In this document: piece by piece, positions 1 to 9,430 of the stretch | Layout of the letters: the number at the start of each line of letters is the position of its first letter | Numbering within the stretch: the first letter of the stretch is position 1 | Origin: Amycolatopsis sp. WQ 127309 | GTDB taxonomy: Bacteria; Actinomycetota; Actinomycetes; Mycobacteriales; Pseudonocardiaceae | Length of the DNA stretch: 64,000 nt | Direction: 5' to 3' | Assembly (NCBI RefSeq): GCF_023023025.1 | Contig: NZ_CP095481.1 | Location: forward strand, 5,283,001 to 5,347,000 | The notes under the pieces: model-generated | The model's database searches: none | The model's input: only the letters and a program-made list of their open reading frames with translations | Told to the model about the DNA's origin: nothing | Program-made: the position numbers and the translations under genes

Positions 1-1510
1 GTTCGAGCTCGTCCAGCTGCCCGTAGGAGACCGCGCAGGCGCCGGCGGCGCGTCCGGTCAGCCCGGGTGCGTCCCGCCACGGTCCCGACTCGTCGAGCAG
101 CGCCGTCAGTTCGCTGAGGGACCAGGACCCGTGCAGCCGAAGTTGCGCGGCCAGCATCTTGATGGGGAGCGGGACATAGCCGCACCGCACCACGAGGCTG
201 TCGACGAGCGCCGACTCACCTCGGACCCGATCGGCGCCGACGAGGCCGTGAAACAGCTCGATGGCCGCCTCGGGCTGCAGCGGTCCCAGCTGGATCTCGT
301 CCGCGATGTCGAGACCTCCGGTTCGCCGGCTGGTGACCAGTGCGGCACAGCCGGGCTCGATCGGAAGGAGCTGCTGTGTCTGCTCTTCGCCCGCCGCGTT
401 GTCCAGCACGACAAGGGTGCGTGTGCCCGCCAGCGCAGCCTGGTAACTGGCGATGCGCTGACTGATCGTCGGCGGGTGTTGTTCCGGCGGGACCCCGAGC
501 GCCGTCAGCAGGCCGGCCAGCGCGTCCTCGGTGGTCACTGGGGCCACCTCCGGGGTGAAGCCGTCGAGCTGCACCAGCACCTGCCCGTCGGGGAAGCGCT
601 CGCGCAGGAGGTAGGCCGCTTGGACGGCGAGCGCGGTCTTGCCGATCCCCGGCATCCCGCTGATCCACAAGGTCGCCGATCGGTGCGCGGCGGCTGCGAC
701 GAGCAACCGCGACTCGATCCTCGCCAGTTCGCGCCCTCGACCCCCGAAGCGGGGCGGCCGGCTGGGCAGCAAGACGCGCCGCCCGCTCAGCTGAGCGAAT
801 TTCGCCAACCGCCGCAGCTCGACCGGGACGTCCATACCGTAGTCATTGAGCGCCGCCCTGGTGTCGTGGTAGACGTTCACCGCCTGTACGCGGTCGCCGT
901 TGGCCACCAACGCCCGCATCAGCAGCCCCGCGAGCCGGTGCCGCGTCGGCTCGGCACTCACCAACGACTGCAGCCGATCGCGGACCCACCGGTGGTTTCC
1001 TTCGCCGAGCTCGAGCTCGGCGAGGTCGCCCAGGACGTCGATGTACGCCTCTTCCGGTGAGAACAGACCGGTCGAGCCGACGCGGTCGTGGTCGAGGTCC
1101 TCCAGGTACCGGCCGCGCCACAGTTCGGCGGCCTCGCGCAGCAGCGCGAGCCGCCGGGCACGGTCGGCGCAGTCGTGTGCCCGGTCACGCAACGCGAGAA
1201 ACCGCTCGAGGTCGATCCGCTCGGGCGCGATCCGCAGCACGTAGCCCGTCGCGACGCGGTCGATCACCGGCCGGTCGGTCTGCTCACCCCGCTCGAGGAT
1301 CTTGCGCAAGCGAGCGATGTAGCCGGGGACCAGGTTGGTCTTCGGCTTCTCCACCCCGTTCCAGACGATGTCGGTGAGCCGTTCGGCCGATATCGCGCGG
1401 TTCGCGTGCAGCACGAGGACGGCAAGGATGTACCGCTGCTGTAAGTCACCGAGTTCGACCGGTTGACCGCTCGTTCGCAGTTCGAACGGCCCCAACAGGC
1501 GTACTTCCAT
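1..1510 (-). CDS. SARP/AfsR-type transcriptional regulator with NB-ARC ATPase domain (C-terminus beyond window)
   Basis: Reads leftward from ATG at 1510, with AAGGAG upstream, and is still open at position 1. Residues about 1-95 look like an OmpR-type winged helix (start MEVRLLGPFELRTSG, later RAISAERLTDIVW). Residues about 95-245 look like the bacterial transcriptional activation (BTAD) domain. An NB-ARC module follows with P-loop GMPGIGKT and a hydrophobic strand TLVVLDN suitable for Walker B. This is the AfsR layout: a SARP activator whose binding is gated by a STAND ATPase. It is divergent from the VWA gene at 1791, and the shared region holds two triplets of 11-bp-spaced repeats. Inference: it regulates itself, the VWA gene and perhaps the operon at 11007. 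Any C-terminal TPR sensor lies outside the window. Confidence 0.9.
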   Translation of the reverse strand, partial: MEVRLLGPFELRTSGQPVELGDLQQRYILAVLVLHANRAISAERLTDIVWNGVEKPKTNLVPGYIARLRKILERGEQTDRPVIDRVATGYVLRIAPERIDLERFLALRDRAHDCADRARRLALLREAAELWRGRYLEDLDHDRVGSTGLFSPEEAYIDVLGDLAELELGEGNHRWVRDRLQSLVSAEPTRHRLAGLLMRALVANGDRVQAVNVYHDTRAALNDYGMDVPVELRRLAKFAQLSGRRVLLPSRPPRFGGRGRELARIESRLLVAAAAHRSATLWISGMPGIGKTALAVQAAYLLRERFPDGQVLVQLDGFTPEVAPVTTEDALAGLLTALGVPPEQHPPTISQRIASYQAALAGTRTLVVLDNAAGEEQTQQLLPIEPGCAALVTSRRTGGLDIADEIQLGPLQPEAAIELFHGLVGADRVRGESALVDSLVVRCGYVPLPIKMLAAQLRLHGSWSLSELTALLDESGPWRDAPGLTGRAAGACAVSYGQLDELE

Positions 1511-1588
1511 GCCGTCTCCTTCGACGCGGTGTCATGACACTCTCAGTGAAACCGATCGCTCGGGGGATGAGAACACGTTCGGTTTGTG

Positions 1589-1669
1589 GTCCATTTTTCG
1601 TCCACTTTCCGTCCTTTCGTGACCTGAAGCGGAACTCGAGGTCCACCCGCGGTCCACGCTTGGTCCAAG
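1589..1669 (+). promoter_or_regulatory. two triplets of 11-bp-spaced direct heptamers (candidate SARP operator)
   Basis: Heptamers beginning GTCC start at 1589, 1600 and 1611 (GTCCATT, GTCCACT, GTCCTTT), and again at 1641, 1652 and 1663 (GTCCACC, GTCCACG, GTCCAAG). Each triplet has an exact 11-bp period. SARP regulators are known to bind direct heptamers spaced 11 bp apart, ending about 8 bp before a -10 element. A weak -10 (GAGACT, 1679-1684) lies 9 nt after the last repeat, facing the VWA gene. That the neighbouring SARP binds here is inference. Confidence 0.65.
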
Positions 1670-1790
1670 CCGGGATGTGAGACTGTCGGGGAGCGCCCGC
1701 AGGGACCCCCTCGAAGTGGGGCCTGCGGAGCGGCGGGCGAGTCCCGCGGTCGCGGTGAATCACCGGCCTTCCCCAGACGAGGAGAATCCG

Positions 1791-2444
1791 ATGTCCGATC
1801 GAATCCTGCCCTTCTACGTGGTCTGTGACGAGTCCTATTCGATGGCCGATCACCTGGACCTGCTGAATGACAGCCTCGATGATGTGTACCGGGTCGTACG
1901 CACGGATCCGGCCCTGGCCGGCCGGACTCGGCTGGGGGTGATCGGCTTCTCCCGGGAAGCCCGTGTTGTCGCGCCGCTCTCCCGCAGGGCGGAAAGAATC
2001 GGCAAGCCGGAGCTGAGAGGCGGCGCGGAGACCAATTTCGGCGCCGTGTTCACCACGCTCCGCGAAACGATCGAACACGACGTCGAGCGGCTCCGGGCAG
2101 AATCTTGTTCGATCTACAGACCCGCCGTGTTCTTCCTGTCCGACGGGCAGCCGACCGATCACGCGGACTGGCCCGCGGCCCACGCGAGACTCGTGGACCG
2201 GAGCTGGCCGGCTCGGCCGCGGATGATCGCGTTCGGCATCGGGGACGCCGACCGGGCGACGATGAGCCAGATCGGTACCTACCGCGCATACCTGAGCCGG
2301 ACCGGCGTGACGCCACGCCGCGTGATCCGCGAGTTCGCGAAAACGCTGGCCAGTTCGCTGTTCCTGTCCGGCGCGGCCGGAGACGACCTGCACGTGCCGG
2401 CCCAAGTGTCCGGTTTCACCGCGCTGGAGCGATCTTCGGTCTGA
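1791..2444 (+). CDS. von Willebrand factor A (TerY-like) domain protein
   Basis: 217 residues, almost all one VWA domain. ATG at 1791 follows GAGGAG; upstream in-frame codons have no Shine-Dalgarno and overlap the operator repeats. The MIDAS residues are visible: DESYS near residue 13 (the DxSxS motif), a threonine in AETNFGA near residue 85, and an aspartate in LSDGQPTD near residue 120. VWA proteins of this type are metal-dependent protein-interaction modules; TerY-like ones often sit with kinases, phosphatases or ATPases in stress and conflict loci. No phosphatase or kinase follows here. The gene is divergent from the SARP gene and convergent with the TIR operon. The exact role is unknown; an adaptor for the island proteins is inference. 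Confidence 0.85.
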   Translation: MSDRILPFYVVCDESYSMADHLDLLNDSLDDVYRVVRTDPALAGRTRLGVIGFSREARVVAPLSRRAERIGKPELRGGAETNFGAVFTTLRETIEHDVERLRAESCSIYRPAVFFLSDGQPTDHADWPAAHARLVDRSWPARPRMIAFGIGDADRATMSQIGTYRAYLSRTGVTPRRVIREFAKTLASSLFLSGAAGDDLHVPAQVSGFTALERSSV

Positions 2445-2812
2445 GCCCGGAGCCGAACGATCCCACTCGATCGCCGACGCCGACGGCGAGGGCGGCTGCC
2501 GGCGGCGGCACTGATCAGCGCGGGTCGTGGCGCAGCTACCGCGGTGACGCGTGCGGATGTGCCGCGCCGGCAGCGGGAGCAGCGGTAGGACACCGGCGGA
2601 AGTCTGTCGAGAAGCGACTTGGACCACAGCTGCGGGGATTGCCGTCGATCCGACCGCGAGCCCGAGGCCTGCGATCTCGGACGGACTTCCGTCGGCCGTC
2701 CGCCAGGCAGTTGCAGACCGTCAGTGACGATCCGAGCTGTCGTCACACCCCAGCGAAGATGATGGCTGACCGAGAGGACCTCGACGGAGAAGGAGCCCGG
2801 GGAATGACAGGT
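2445..2812. other. intergenic stretch without a supported gene
   Basis: 368 bp between the convergent ends of the VWA gene and the TIR gene. All six frames are open only in arginine/serine-rich shadow fashion, with no recognisable domain or ribosome site. A degraded remnant of a VWA partner gene is possible, but I could not align any stretch to a family. Confidence 0.6.
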
Positions 2813-5250
2813 TCACGAAATCCGCGCTGACCCCAGCGATCGCAACAGCAGCGACATCCCGGCCGCCCAGTCAGCTGAAAGGTCGACGTGGTGGATCTGC
2901 TCGTCGAGCGTCCGGCCCGGGCCGACGGCCAGCTCAGGCAGGGCGCACGGCCCGAGGAGCACGGGGATGAACCACTGCCGTCCTTGTGGCATCAACCGTA
3001 GCCGCTCGACCGCGGTGATGAGCTCCTCGTTCATGTACGAGACATCTTTGCTGGCATAAGCGGCGGAAAGCACCCGATGAAATAGTCGCCGGCCCGGATC
3101 GCCTTCTTGATCTCGGATCGCCACACCTGACCGGCGAGCAGGTGTGTGCGGTCCATCCAGACGTCGAACCCGTGCTCGCCCAGCTCCGTCACCAGACGGT
3201 CGACCGTCGAGCTGTCCTCCCGCACATAGGAAACGAAGATCCTCTTCCGGCTCGGCAATGGAGCTCCTTCCTCGTCTCGGACGCCCGGATCGGGCGCCGG
3301 AACCTGAGCAGGCGGCCGCCGGGTGCCCGCTCGGCTCGTGGTGTTCAAGTAATCCTGCGCATCCCGTTCTTGGAGGCGGAGCTGGACTCGGAGCCGGACG
3401 TCGGCGACGTCGAAGACGGCGACGCTGTCACCCCCGACGACTTCGTGTCCGGGAAGGTGGGCACATGCCTCGACGCAGTCGATCAGGATTCCCGTCTCCA
3501 GGCCCTCTGGCGAGTCGCCCAGTCCCGAAGCCCGGGCCGCCGCATCCTGCAGGAAGAATTCGTTCCAGAGCGCTGTGGCCAAGCCTGCTTTGACAGCGAA
3601 CAGGTGGTCGTGGTGACGTACGGCATCGGCTGTGAGGGTGGCCAGCCGTTCCCAGGTGCGTTCGCTGCCACCCCGGCGCCCGGCCAGCGCGGCCACCAGT
3701 TCGCGAGCCGGCGCGCAGGCATCTGCACCGCTTTCGGCCGCGATCAGCAGATCCAGCGATGGGACGCATCCCCGTCGGCCGTCGCTGAAGATCTCCGCGT
3801 GTTCGTCGAGGTTCGGTGGTTCTCCGGCCGTGTGAGCCAGGGTGGTCAGCTCCTTCGTCCGCCACGATCGGTGGGGCCGGTTCCGGTCGGTACCGATCCA
3901 CCGCGCCACTGCTCGCGCGATCGGGTCGTGTGCGGCCTGCTCGCGCAGCCGCGTGTGGATGGCATCGCCGGCGTCGGGATCGAGCTCGTAGCAGCTGAGC
4001 GCGTGTTGGACGAGTTCGCCGGCGAACAGGGGCGGCCGCACTCGTCCCGATGCCCATGCCTGCTCGATGCCCAGTGCGGCCTCCAGCCCGCGCTCCAGGT
4101 GGTCTCCCAGCAACTCGGGCCGGTCGGGAAGGTGCACCGGGCGGACGGCACCGGCCAGCAAGGTGTCGGCGACTGTGGTGGGGACCGGCGAAACGATGGG
4201 TTCTTCGCACCATCGCGGGCTGGTGTGGCGGCGCTGGGCACCCGGGGTCCGGAAGCGCACCGGCAACACCGGATCGACCGCACCGTCCACGATGTCGATC
4301 ACCACCGCCACGTTGACCCCACCGCGGCGCTGTTGCTCGAGCCCGGTCGCACCCAGGGGCGCGGTAACCAGAGCACGGTTGCCGTCCGTCGACATCGACA
4401 GCTCCCGGACTGCCAGCGGAAGGCCGTTCGACGAGGCGATGTCCGACCGTTGTTCCATTGACCCGGTCGAAACGTCGTAGTCGTGGATGACCAGCCGGCC
4501 GGTCATCGGCTCGACAGTGGTCACCGTCATCGCGTTCGCCCCGTTTCCCGGGTTCCACCCGGCGCCCACCGACCTGAAGGGGAGCGGGACCACGATCCCG
4601 TCCGCCAAGCCCACCAGGTAGTTGGCGCCGCCGATCCAGTCGCACAGGTGCAGCCACAGGCCGTCACTGCTGTAGGTCAATTCGACGTGGCTCAGGGGCC
4701 ACGCCGGAGGCAGGTCGACGACCCGGCGTCGTTGCCCCAGCGCGAGGTCGTACTCCCAGAGCACGTACTTCGCCGCGTCCGGCAGCGCGGCAAAGCGGCC
4801 GAGGCGCTCGTCGAGCACGCAGACCTTCCGGCCGTCCGGCCGCCACGCGACCGGTCCGGCCGAGCAACCGGGGATCTGCAGCCGGGACTCCGGCTGACCG
4901 AACTCCTGGATGTAGAGCTGACGGTGGAAGTGTGGTTCAGCCGGGTAGGGGGACCCACCGAGGAAACTCAGATGGGGTGCGTGCGTGCGGACGAAGTCCG
5001 TGCCTGTCGGGAACCCGAGCGCTTCCGCTTGCGGCGATCGGCAGAATGCCCAGGCACCGCCAGGCAGGTGGGGTGCGCCCATCCGGTCCGAGTAGCACGG
5101 ATCGGTGACTGGCCGGCCGCCTTCGTCGACCACCACCGATGCCGCGGCGTGGCCTCGTTCCTCGGCGACGGCGAAGAACACCCGCAGGTCGCTGTGGGAG
5201 TCGTTGGAGTGGTCGACGATGATCGTCTCGCCGGTGACGACCGTGCTCAT
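2813..5250 (-). pseudogene. beta-propeller-like protein with C-terminal TIR domain, broken by a single-base frameshift
   Basis: Starts at ATG 5250, overlapping the preceding stop (ATGA). The N-terminal part (about residues 95-290) has propeller-like strands such as GPVAWRPDGRKVCVLDE, ELTYSSDGLWLH and SMSTDGNRALVT. A long alpha-helical middle follows, then a TIR domain from about residue 715 (KRIFVSYVREDSS, DVWMDRTHL). After GDYFIGCF the frame is lost at the three-A run 3067-3069 (plus strand) and stops at 3031. One extra base there restores SAAYASKDVSYMNEEL and a complete 812-residue protein ending at 2813, including the glutamate expected at the TIR active site. Without the correction the product lacks the TIR C-terminal half. 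Last gene of the operon. The break may be real decay, a sequencing error or recoding. Confidence 0.75.
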
Positions 5251-6201
5251 CTTCGTTCCTCCGGGATCTCGTGTTCGCCGAACAGTTCTTGTGGCGACGC
5301 GTTCCGCCAGAGGACCGTCCGGACGTCGACGTCCGGTGCGGCTGCGGTCAGGTCGGCCAGCGCTTCGAGGTAGAGCGACGGATCGACGCCCGCGTCCTGG
5401 CACGCGGTTGAGATCGTTCTCAGGCGGTGGGTGACTTCCCGGACCGAGGCGCCCACGTCGGCGTCAGGGTCGACTTTCCGTACGTTTCGCAAGGTCCGCA
5501 CGTACAGGTCGAGCACGGCTCCGTCGCGGCGTCCGTGTTTCAGAGCGAGCATTCCGCCGGCCGCGATCGACTCCGGTGAACCGTTGTGTGCTCCCACGTC
5601 GTCCGCGAACCGTTGCTCGCCTTCAGCCAGCCAGGTCGAGGACGGCTCGATTTCGAAGGTGGCGCGTGGAGCTCGGGAAACCCGGCCGGCGGCCGCACTG
5701 ATCTGCGACAGGTGTTCTTCGGCCGCCGGTGCCAGGCCAAGGAATACGGGCTCGGGCTGTCGGTCACTCGCGTCGACGCACCACTTGGCGAGCCAAGCCC
5801 ATAGCGAGCGGTGCCCCGGATAGGGCTGAGCGCCCGGGGGGAGACACGCATCGGAACCGCCTGTCCAGTCGTGGTCGAGTCGGAACGTCCCCTGGATCGC
5901 CCGGGTGGCACGTCATTGTTACGGCATTCGCCCGATCGGATGTCCTGACTGCTTCCGGGGTGAAGGTGCCGATCCATCACTGCGCTGCCCGCTTGCCCGG
6001 ACCGACGACCGTGATGCGTTCTTCGCGGCTGCCGCGTCGGGTAAAGCGTGGAACCGGAGCTCTGCCCCGGAGGACTCCGAGACGCGGACAAGCGCAGGTT
6101 TACCCTGATAACCGATGACCGAGAACCAGCTGGCGGTTGGTCGCTGCCGCGTCTTGCAGGATCGGGAACAGGTGGCCGGCGAGGTCACGTGCGTCAGGCA
6201 C
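5247..6201 (-). pseudogene. unknown protein gene with several frameshifts and one internal stop
   Basis: A GTG at 6201 lies 16 nt after the CHAT stop and opens MPDARDLAGHLFPILQD. Coding-like sequence then moves between frames: near 6102-6126 to GYQGKPALVRVSESSG, near 6012-6040 to ITVVGPGKRAAQ, through a TGA at 5977-5979 into WIGTFTPEAVRTSDRAN, and at the CCCC run 5889-5892 to GTFRLDHDWTGGSD, which stays open to the stop at 5247. The intact final portion has about 224 residues with no upstream start codon in its own frame; a GTG at 5597 would give only 116 residues. The stop overlaps the next start (ATGA). I recognise no family. Position suggests a partner of the CHAT or TIR proteins. Confidence 0.6.
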
Positions 6202-6217
6202 CGCTGATCCGTCCCGG

Positions 6218-9200
6218 TCACGGGCCGACGTGGAGATAGGGTGCCCACATGCTCGGTGTGCCGGGGTGGCGGTTCCGCAAGGCACGTACGGCTGCGTGGA
6301 GCGCCTTCGCTGATCCGGCGGCGTCCAGCTCACCGTCTCGGGCGAGCGCGTCGTAGACGTCGCGGGCGACCCGGACGGTGGCCGTGTCCGCGACCGACCA
6401 CAGGGTGCCTATCACGTGCCGATAGCCGGCGAACTGCATACCCGCGGCGAGGTTGATCGCCTCTTCGGGCAGCTTGCTGCCCCCGACGGCGGTCTCGCAC
6501 GCACCGAGGAAGGCGAATTCGGCGTTGGCAGCGCTGGGAGTCCGGGTGAGGTCGGCCACGGTGAGCCGGTCGTCGAGGAGGACCAGTCCGCCCTGGTAGG
6601 GCGCGTCGAGGTCCTGAGCGCCGTGGCAGCCGAAATGCACCCACGCGTGCCCGGCGAGCTGCGCCAGCACGGTCGCCCGGGTCGCGTACTCCGGTGGGAT
6701 GGTGGTGTGCCGGGGAAACAGCCGTTCCAGCCGCGCCCTGGTCCGGCCCACCCCGGGTACCGTGCGTGCGCCTGGCGTGCGCGGTGTGGCGACCACCAGC
6801 AGGCTCCGGCGATCCGGCGCCGGATCAGTGGCTCCGATGGCACGGCACAGGGCCTGCACGGTCGGTGTGTAGGAGGAGACGACCAGGTCGAGCACCGAAT
6901 CGGTCTCGTTGCCTGCTGCGTGTAGCGGCAGGAACGTCAGCAGCCCGCTCGGGCACCACCAGATCCGGTCGGGCCGGTCGAGCTCCGTGAGCACGGGTTC
7001 GGCGATCGTGTCCCACATCCAGCGCAGGGTCTCCGACATCGCGACCTGCAGGTCGGCGCGCCCGTCTCGGTCGCCCACCTCGCCCAGGGACCGCAGCAGG
7101 GACGCGTGCTTCTCGCCCCGGAGGGTCGTCTCGCCGAGCGTCAGTTCGGGGAGTGGGACGACTTGGGGTTCATCGAGGCCGGAATGCAGCACGAGGGCGT
7201 CGCAGCGCCACGCGCTGACGTTGATCAGCACGACGGGACCGGCCTGCGCGGCGGTGCGCAGTTCCGCGAAAGCCGCCGCGGTGAGGAACGACTCGAACCC
7301 GGGAATCGAGCGGACTCGTCCCACCAGGTCATCCCACTCACTCGCCCACGTGACACGCGCATCACTGGGAAACGGCTCAGTTCCGGCCTGGTCGTCCCGA
7401 TCGAGGGCCGTGCCGACGTCTTCAAGCCTGCGAGCCAGTTCGGGAGCCACGTCGGACAGCAACGACAGGTCGGTGCGGGTTTCCAGGAGCTGACTCCAGA
7501 GCACGCCGCGGCCGAGCTCGAACAGCTCGACCGCCGTGGCCGGTTCGCCCGCCGCGATGGCGGCGGCGACCGCCCTGCCGGTCAGGGTCTGCCAGTCGCC
7601 GAGCACGCGTTCCCGGGTGTTCTGGTCCACACCCCGCCACGCGACGCGTGGTAGCAGTTCCACGGCGGCGGCGAGTCCGGGCAGTCCGGTTGCGGGGTCG
7701 CCGGAGACCGCGATCTCGTAGCGGCCCCAGCGATTGGCGGCGTCCAGGCGCAGGTGTGGAGGTGCGGCGGAGAGGGCGTGAGCATCGCGTGCTGTCGCGG
7801 CAGCGAGCCGGGCGTCCGCCGGATCGCCGGTCAGCTCGTAGCGATCGAACCGGGCGATCGACAGGTTGACCAGCCGCTGCGCCCGGTCGCCGGCCGTCGC
7901 ACTGTCCTGAATGGATTCGCGGAGCAGGTCGATCGCCGTGTCCAGGTCACGCGGATCGGTGCTGAGCTGGTGCCTCAGGTGGTAGGCGGCGCCGAGGTTG
8001 CCGACAGCCGCGGCTCTGTCGGTGTGGTCGGGCGGGTACAGGTCGAGCGCCTGGTGCGTGCTGGCGATGGCCTGGAGCAGGTCGGCCGGGTCGGCGGTGC
8101 GCTGGTAACGGGTCTTCGACACCGAGGCGAGCCCCAGCAGCACCGCCTCGCGGTCCATGGGCTGGTCGCTCGCCGCGGCTGCCGAGATCTCGACGAGGGC
8201 CTCGTCCAGGTCGAGCGTGTCCTGGGTCACGCCGTGGCGCAGCAGCCGGTACCCGGCGAGGTGCGCGAGGTTCGTCGCGTACTCGGGGTGCCCCGTGGGC
8301 ATTGCCCGGACCGCTTTCGCCGTCAGGTCGATCGCCTCGGTCACGTCCTCGAGTTGACCGTACTGGTCGAAGCGGTACGACAGCGCCATCGCCAGGGCCT
8401 GCTGGCTGCGCGCGAACTCGGGCGATCCGGCGGGAGAACCGGCGACCGCCGAGCGGAAGACGGCGACCACATCGTTGAGCAGGGCCAGGTCGCCGTCTCG
8501 CATCCACTGGGAGAGCAGCGCGTTGCCGAGCGTGATCTGGGTGGAGGGCAGTACGACGAACAGGTCGTGCGGGAGCTGGACGGCGTGGCGGAGGGTGGTC
8601 ACCGACTCGTTCAGATCCTGGTCGAGGTGCGTGACGAGGTAGCGGCTGAACAGGATTCCGCCCAGCATCGCGAGTGCGGCTGTGTGCCCCGGTCCACCGG
8701 GGTGGGTGGCAGCGAACGCGGTGCGCGCCGCGTGCACGGCGTCGTCGTACTCCGCGCGGGACCGCCGCAACTGCGCCCGCTCCCGCATGGTGCTCGCCAG
8801 CACCACCAGTCTCTGGGAGTGGTGCGGCCTCCCCTGCGGGGTACCAGCCGACTCGGCGAACCTCGCGATGGCCTCGTCGAGATCGTTCTGGTGACTGCGG
8901 AAGCGGTACCGGTCGAGCAGGCCCATGCCGAGCATGTATTGGAACTCGGGCCGGTCGGGGTGTCCTTCCGGAACAGTGCCGAGCGCCTGCCGGAGGAGCT
9001 CGATGACACGTTCGACGGACTCGGGCATGATCCGAGCCGCGGTGTGGGCTGCGTTGACCAGCTCACCTCGGTCGGAGGCGGACCAGGAGCGCGGGAACAG
9101 CGGGTCGAGGTCGGGTGCCAGTACCGCGAGCTTGTTCTCCGGCACCAGGGAGGGGTCATGGCCGGCCACCGCGGCGAGGATTGCCAGCCAGTACTGGTAC

Positions 9201-9430
9201 CGCAGGTTGTCCCCCTCCGCGTCGAGCATCATCCCGCAACGCAGGTGCCAGTCGGCGACAGCACGCAGCACTCGCGGCGACGCAAGGTTGTCGGGCGACT
9301 CCAGCCGGGCGGCAGCGAGCAGTTCAGCCACCATGTCTTCGGCGTCGAACAAGCGGCGATCGCCCGTCGCCTGGTCCCACGCGGCGAGCACCCCCGCCAA
9401 CCGGGCGTGCAGGTCTCCCGCGCGGCTCAC
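6218..9430 (-). CDS. TPR-repeat protein with C-terminal CHAT (caspase-like) protease domain
   Basis: 1070 residues from GTG 9430, which overlaps the upstream stop (GTGA); earlier starts would run deep into the ATPase gene. The first roughly 700 residues are tetratricopeptide-like helices, for example EYATNLAHLAGYRLL and AAAVGNLGAAYHLR. The CHAT domain fills the last 290 residues. The expected catalytic pair is present: histidine in HFGCHG (about 936) and cysteine in GACETA (about 978). CHAT proteases of bacteria are peptidases, some activated by sensors in defence systems (known for the family, including gasdermin-cleaving and Craspase-type enzymes). The intact dyad means it could be active. 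The substrate is not evident; no gasdermin-like gene lies nearby, although the adjacent unknown gene is a candidate. Confidence 0.88.
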   Translation of the reverse strand: MSRAGDLHARLAGVLAAWDQATGDRRLFDAEDMVAELLAAARLESPDNLASPRVLRAVADWHLRCGMMLDAEGDNLRYQYWLAILAAVAGHDPSLVPENKLAVLAPDLDPLFPRSWSASDRGELVNAAHTAARIMPESVERVIELLRQALGTVPEGHPDRPEFQYMLGMGLLDRYRFRSHQNDLDEAIARFAESAGTPQGRPHHSQRLVVLASTMRERAQLRRSRAEYDDAVHAARTAFAATHPGGPGHTAALAMLGGILFSRYLVTHLDQDLNESVTTLRHAVQLPHDLFVVLPSTQITLGNALLSQWMRDGDLALLNDVVAVFRSAVAGSPAGSPEFARSQQALAMALSYRFDQYGQLEDVTEAIDLTAKAVRAMPTGHPEYATNLAHLAGYRLLRHGVTQDTLDLDEALVEISAAAASDQPMDREAVLLGLASVSKTRYQRTADPADLLQAIASTHQALDLYPPDHTDRAAAVGNLGAAYHLRHQLSTDPRDLDTAIDLLRESIQDSATAGDRAQRLVNLSIARFDRYELTGDPADARLAAATARDAHALSAAPPHLRLDAANRWGRYEIAVSGDPATGLPGLAAAVELLPRVAWRGVDQNTRERVLGDWQTLTGRAVAAAIAAGEPATAVELFELGRGVLWSQLLETRTDLSLLSDVAPELARRLEDVGTALDRDDQAGTEPFPSDARVTWASEWDDLVGRVRSIPGFESFLTAAAFAELRTAAQAGPVVLINVSAWRCDALVLHSGLDEPQVVPLPELTLGETTLRGEKHASLLRSLGEVGDRDGRADLQVAMSETLRWMWDTIAEPVLTELDRPDRIWWCPSGLLTFLPLHAAGNETDSVLDLVVSSYTPTVQALCRAIGATDPAPDRRSLLVVATPRTPGARTVPGVGRTRARLERLFPRHTTIPPEYATRATVLAQLAGHAWVHFGCHGAQDLDAPYQGGLVLLDDRLTVADLTRTPSAANAEFAFLGACETAVGGSKLPEEAINLAAGMQFAGYRHVIGTLWSVADTATVRVARDVYDALARDGELDAAGSAKALHAAVRALRNRHPGTPSMWAPYLHVGP

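Noticed and set aside
2445..2812. Remnant of a phosphatase or kinase partner of the VWA gene
   Set aside because: No frame gave a recognisable motif. The idea rests only on the usual neighbourhood of TerY-like genes.
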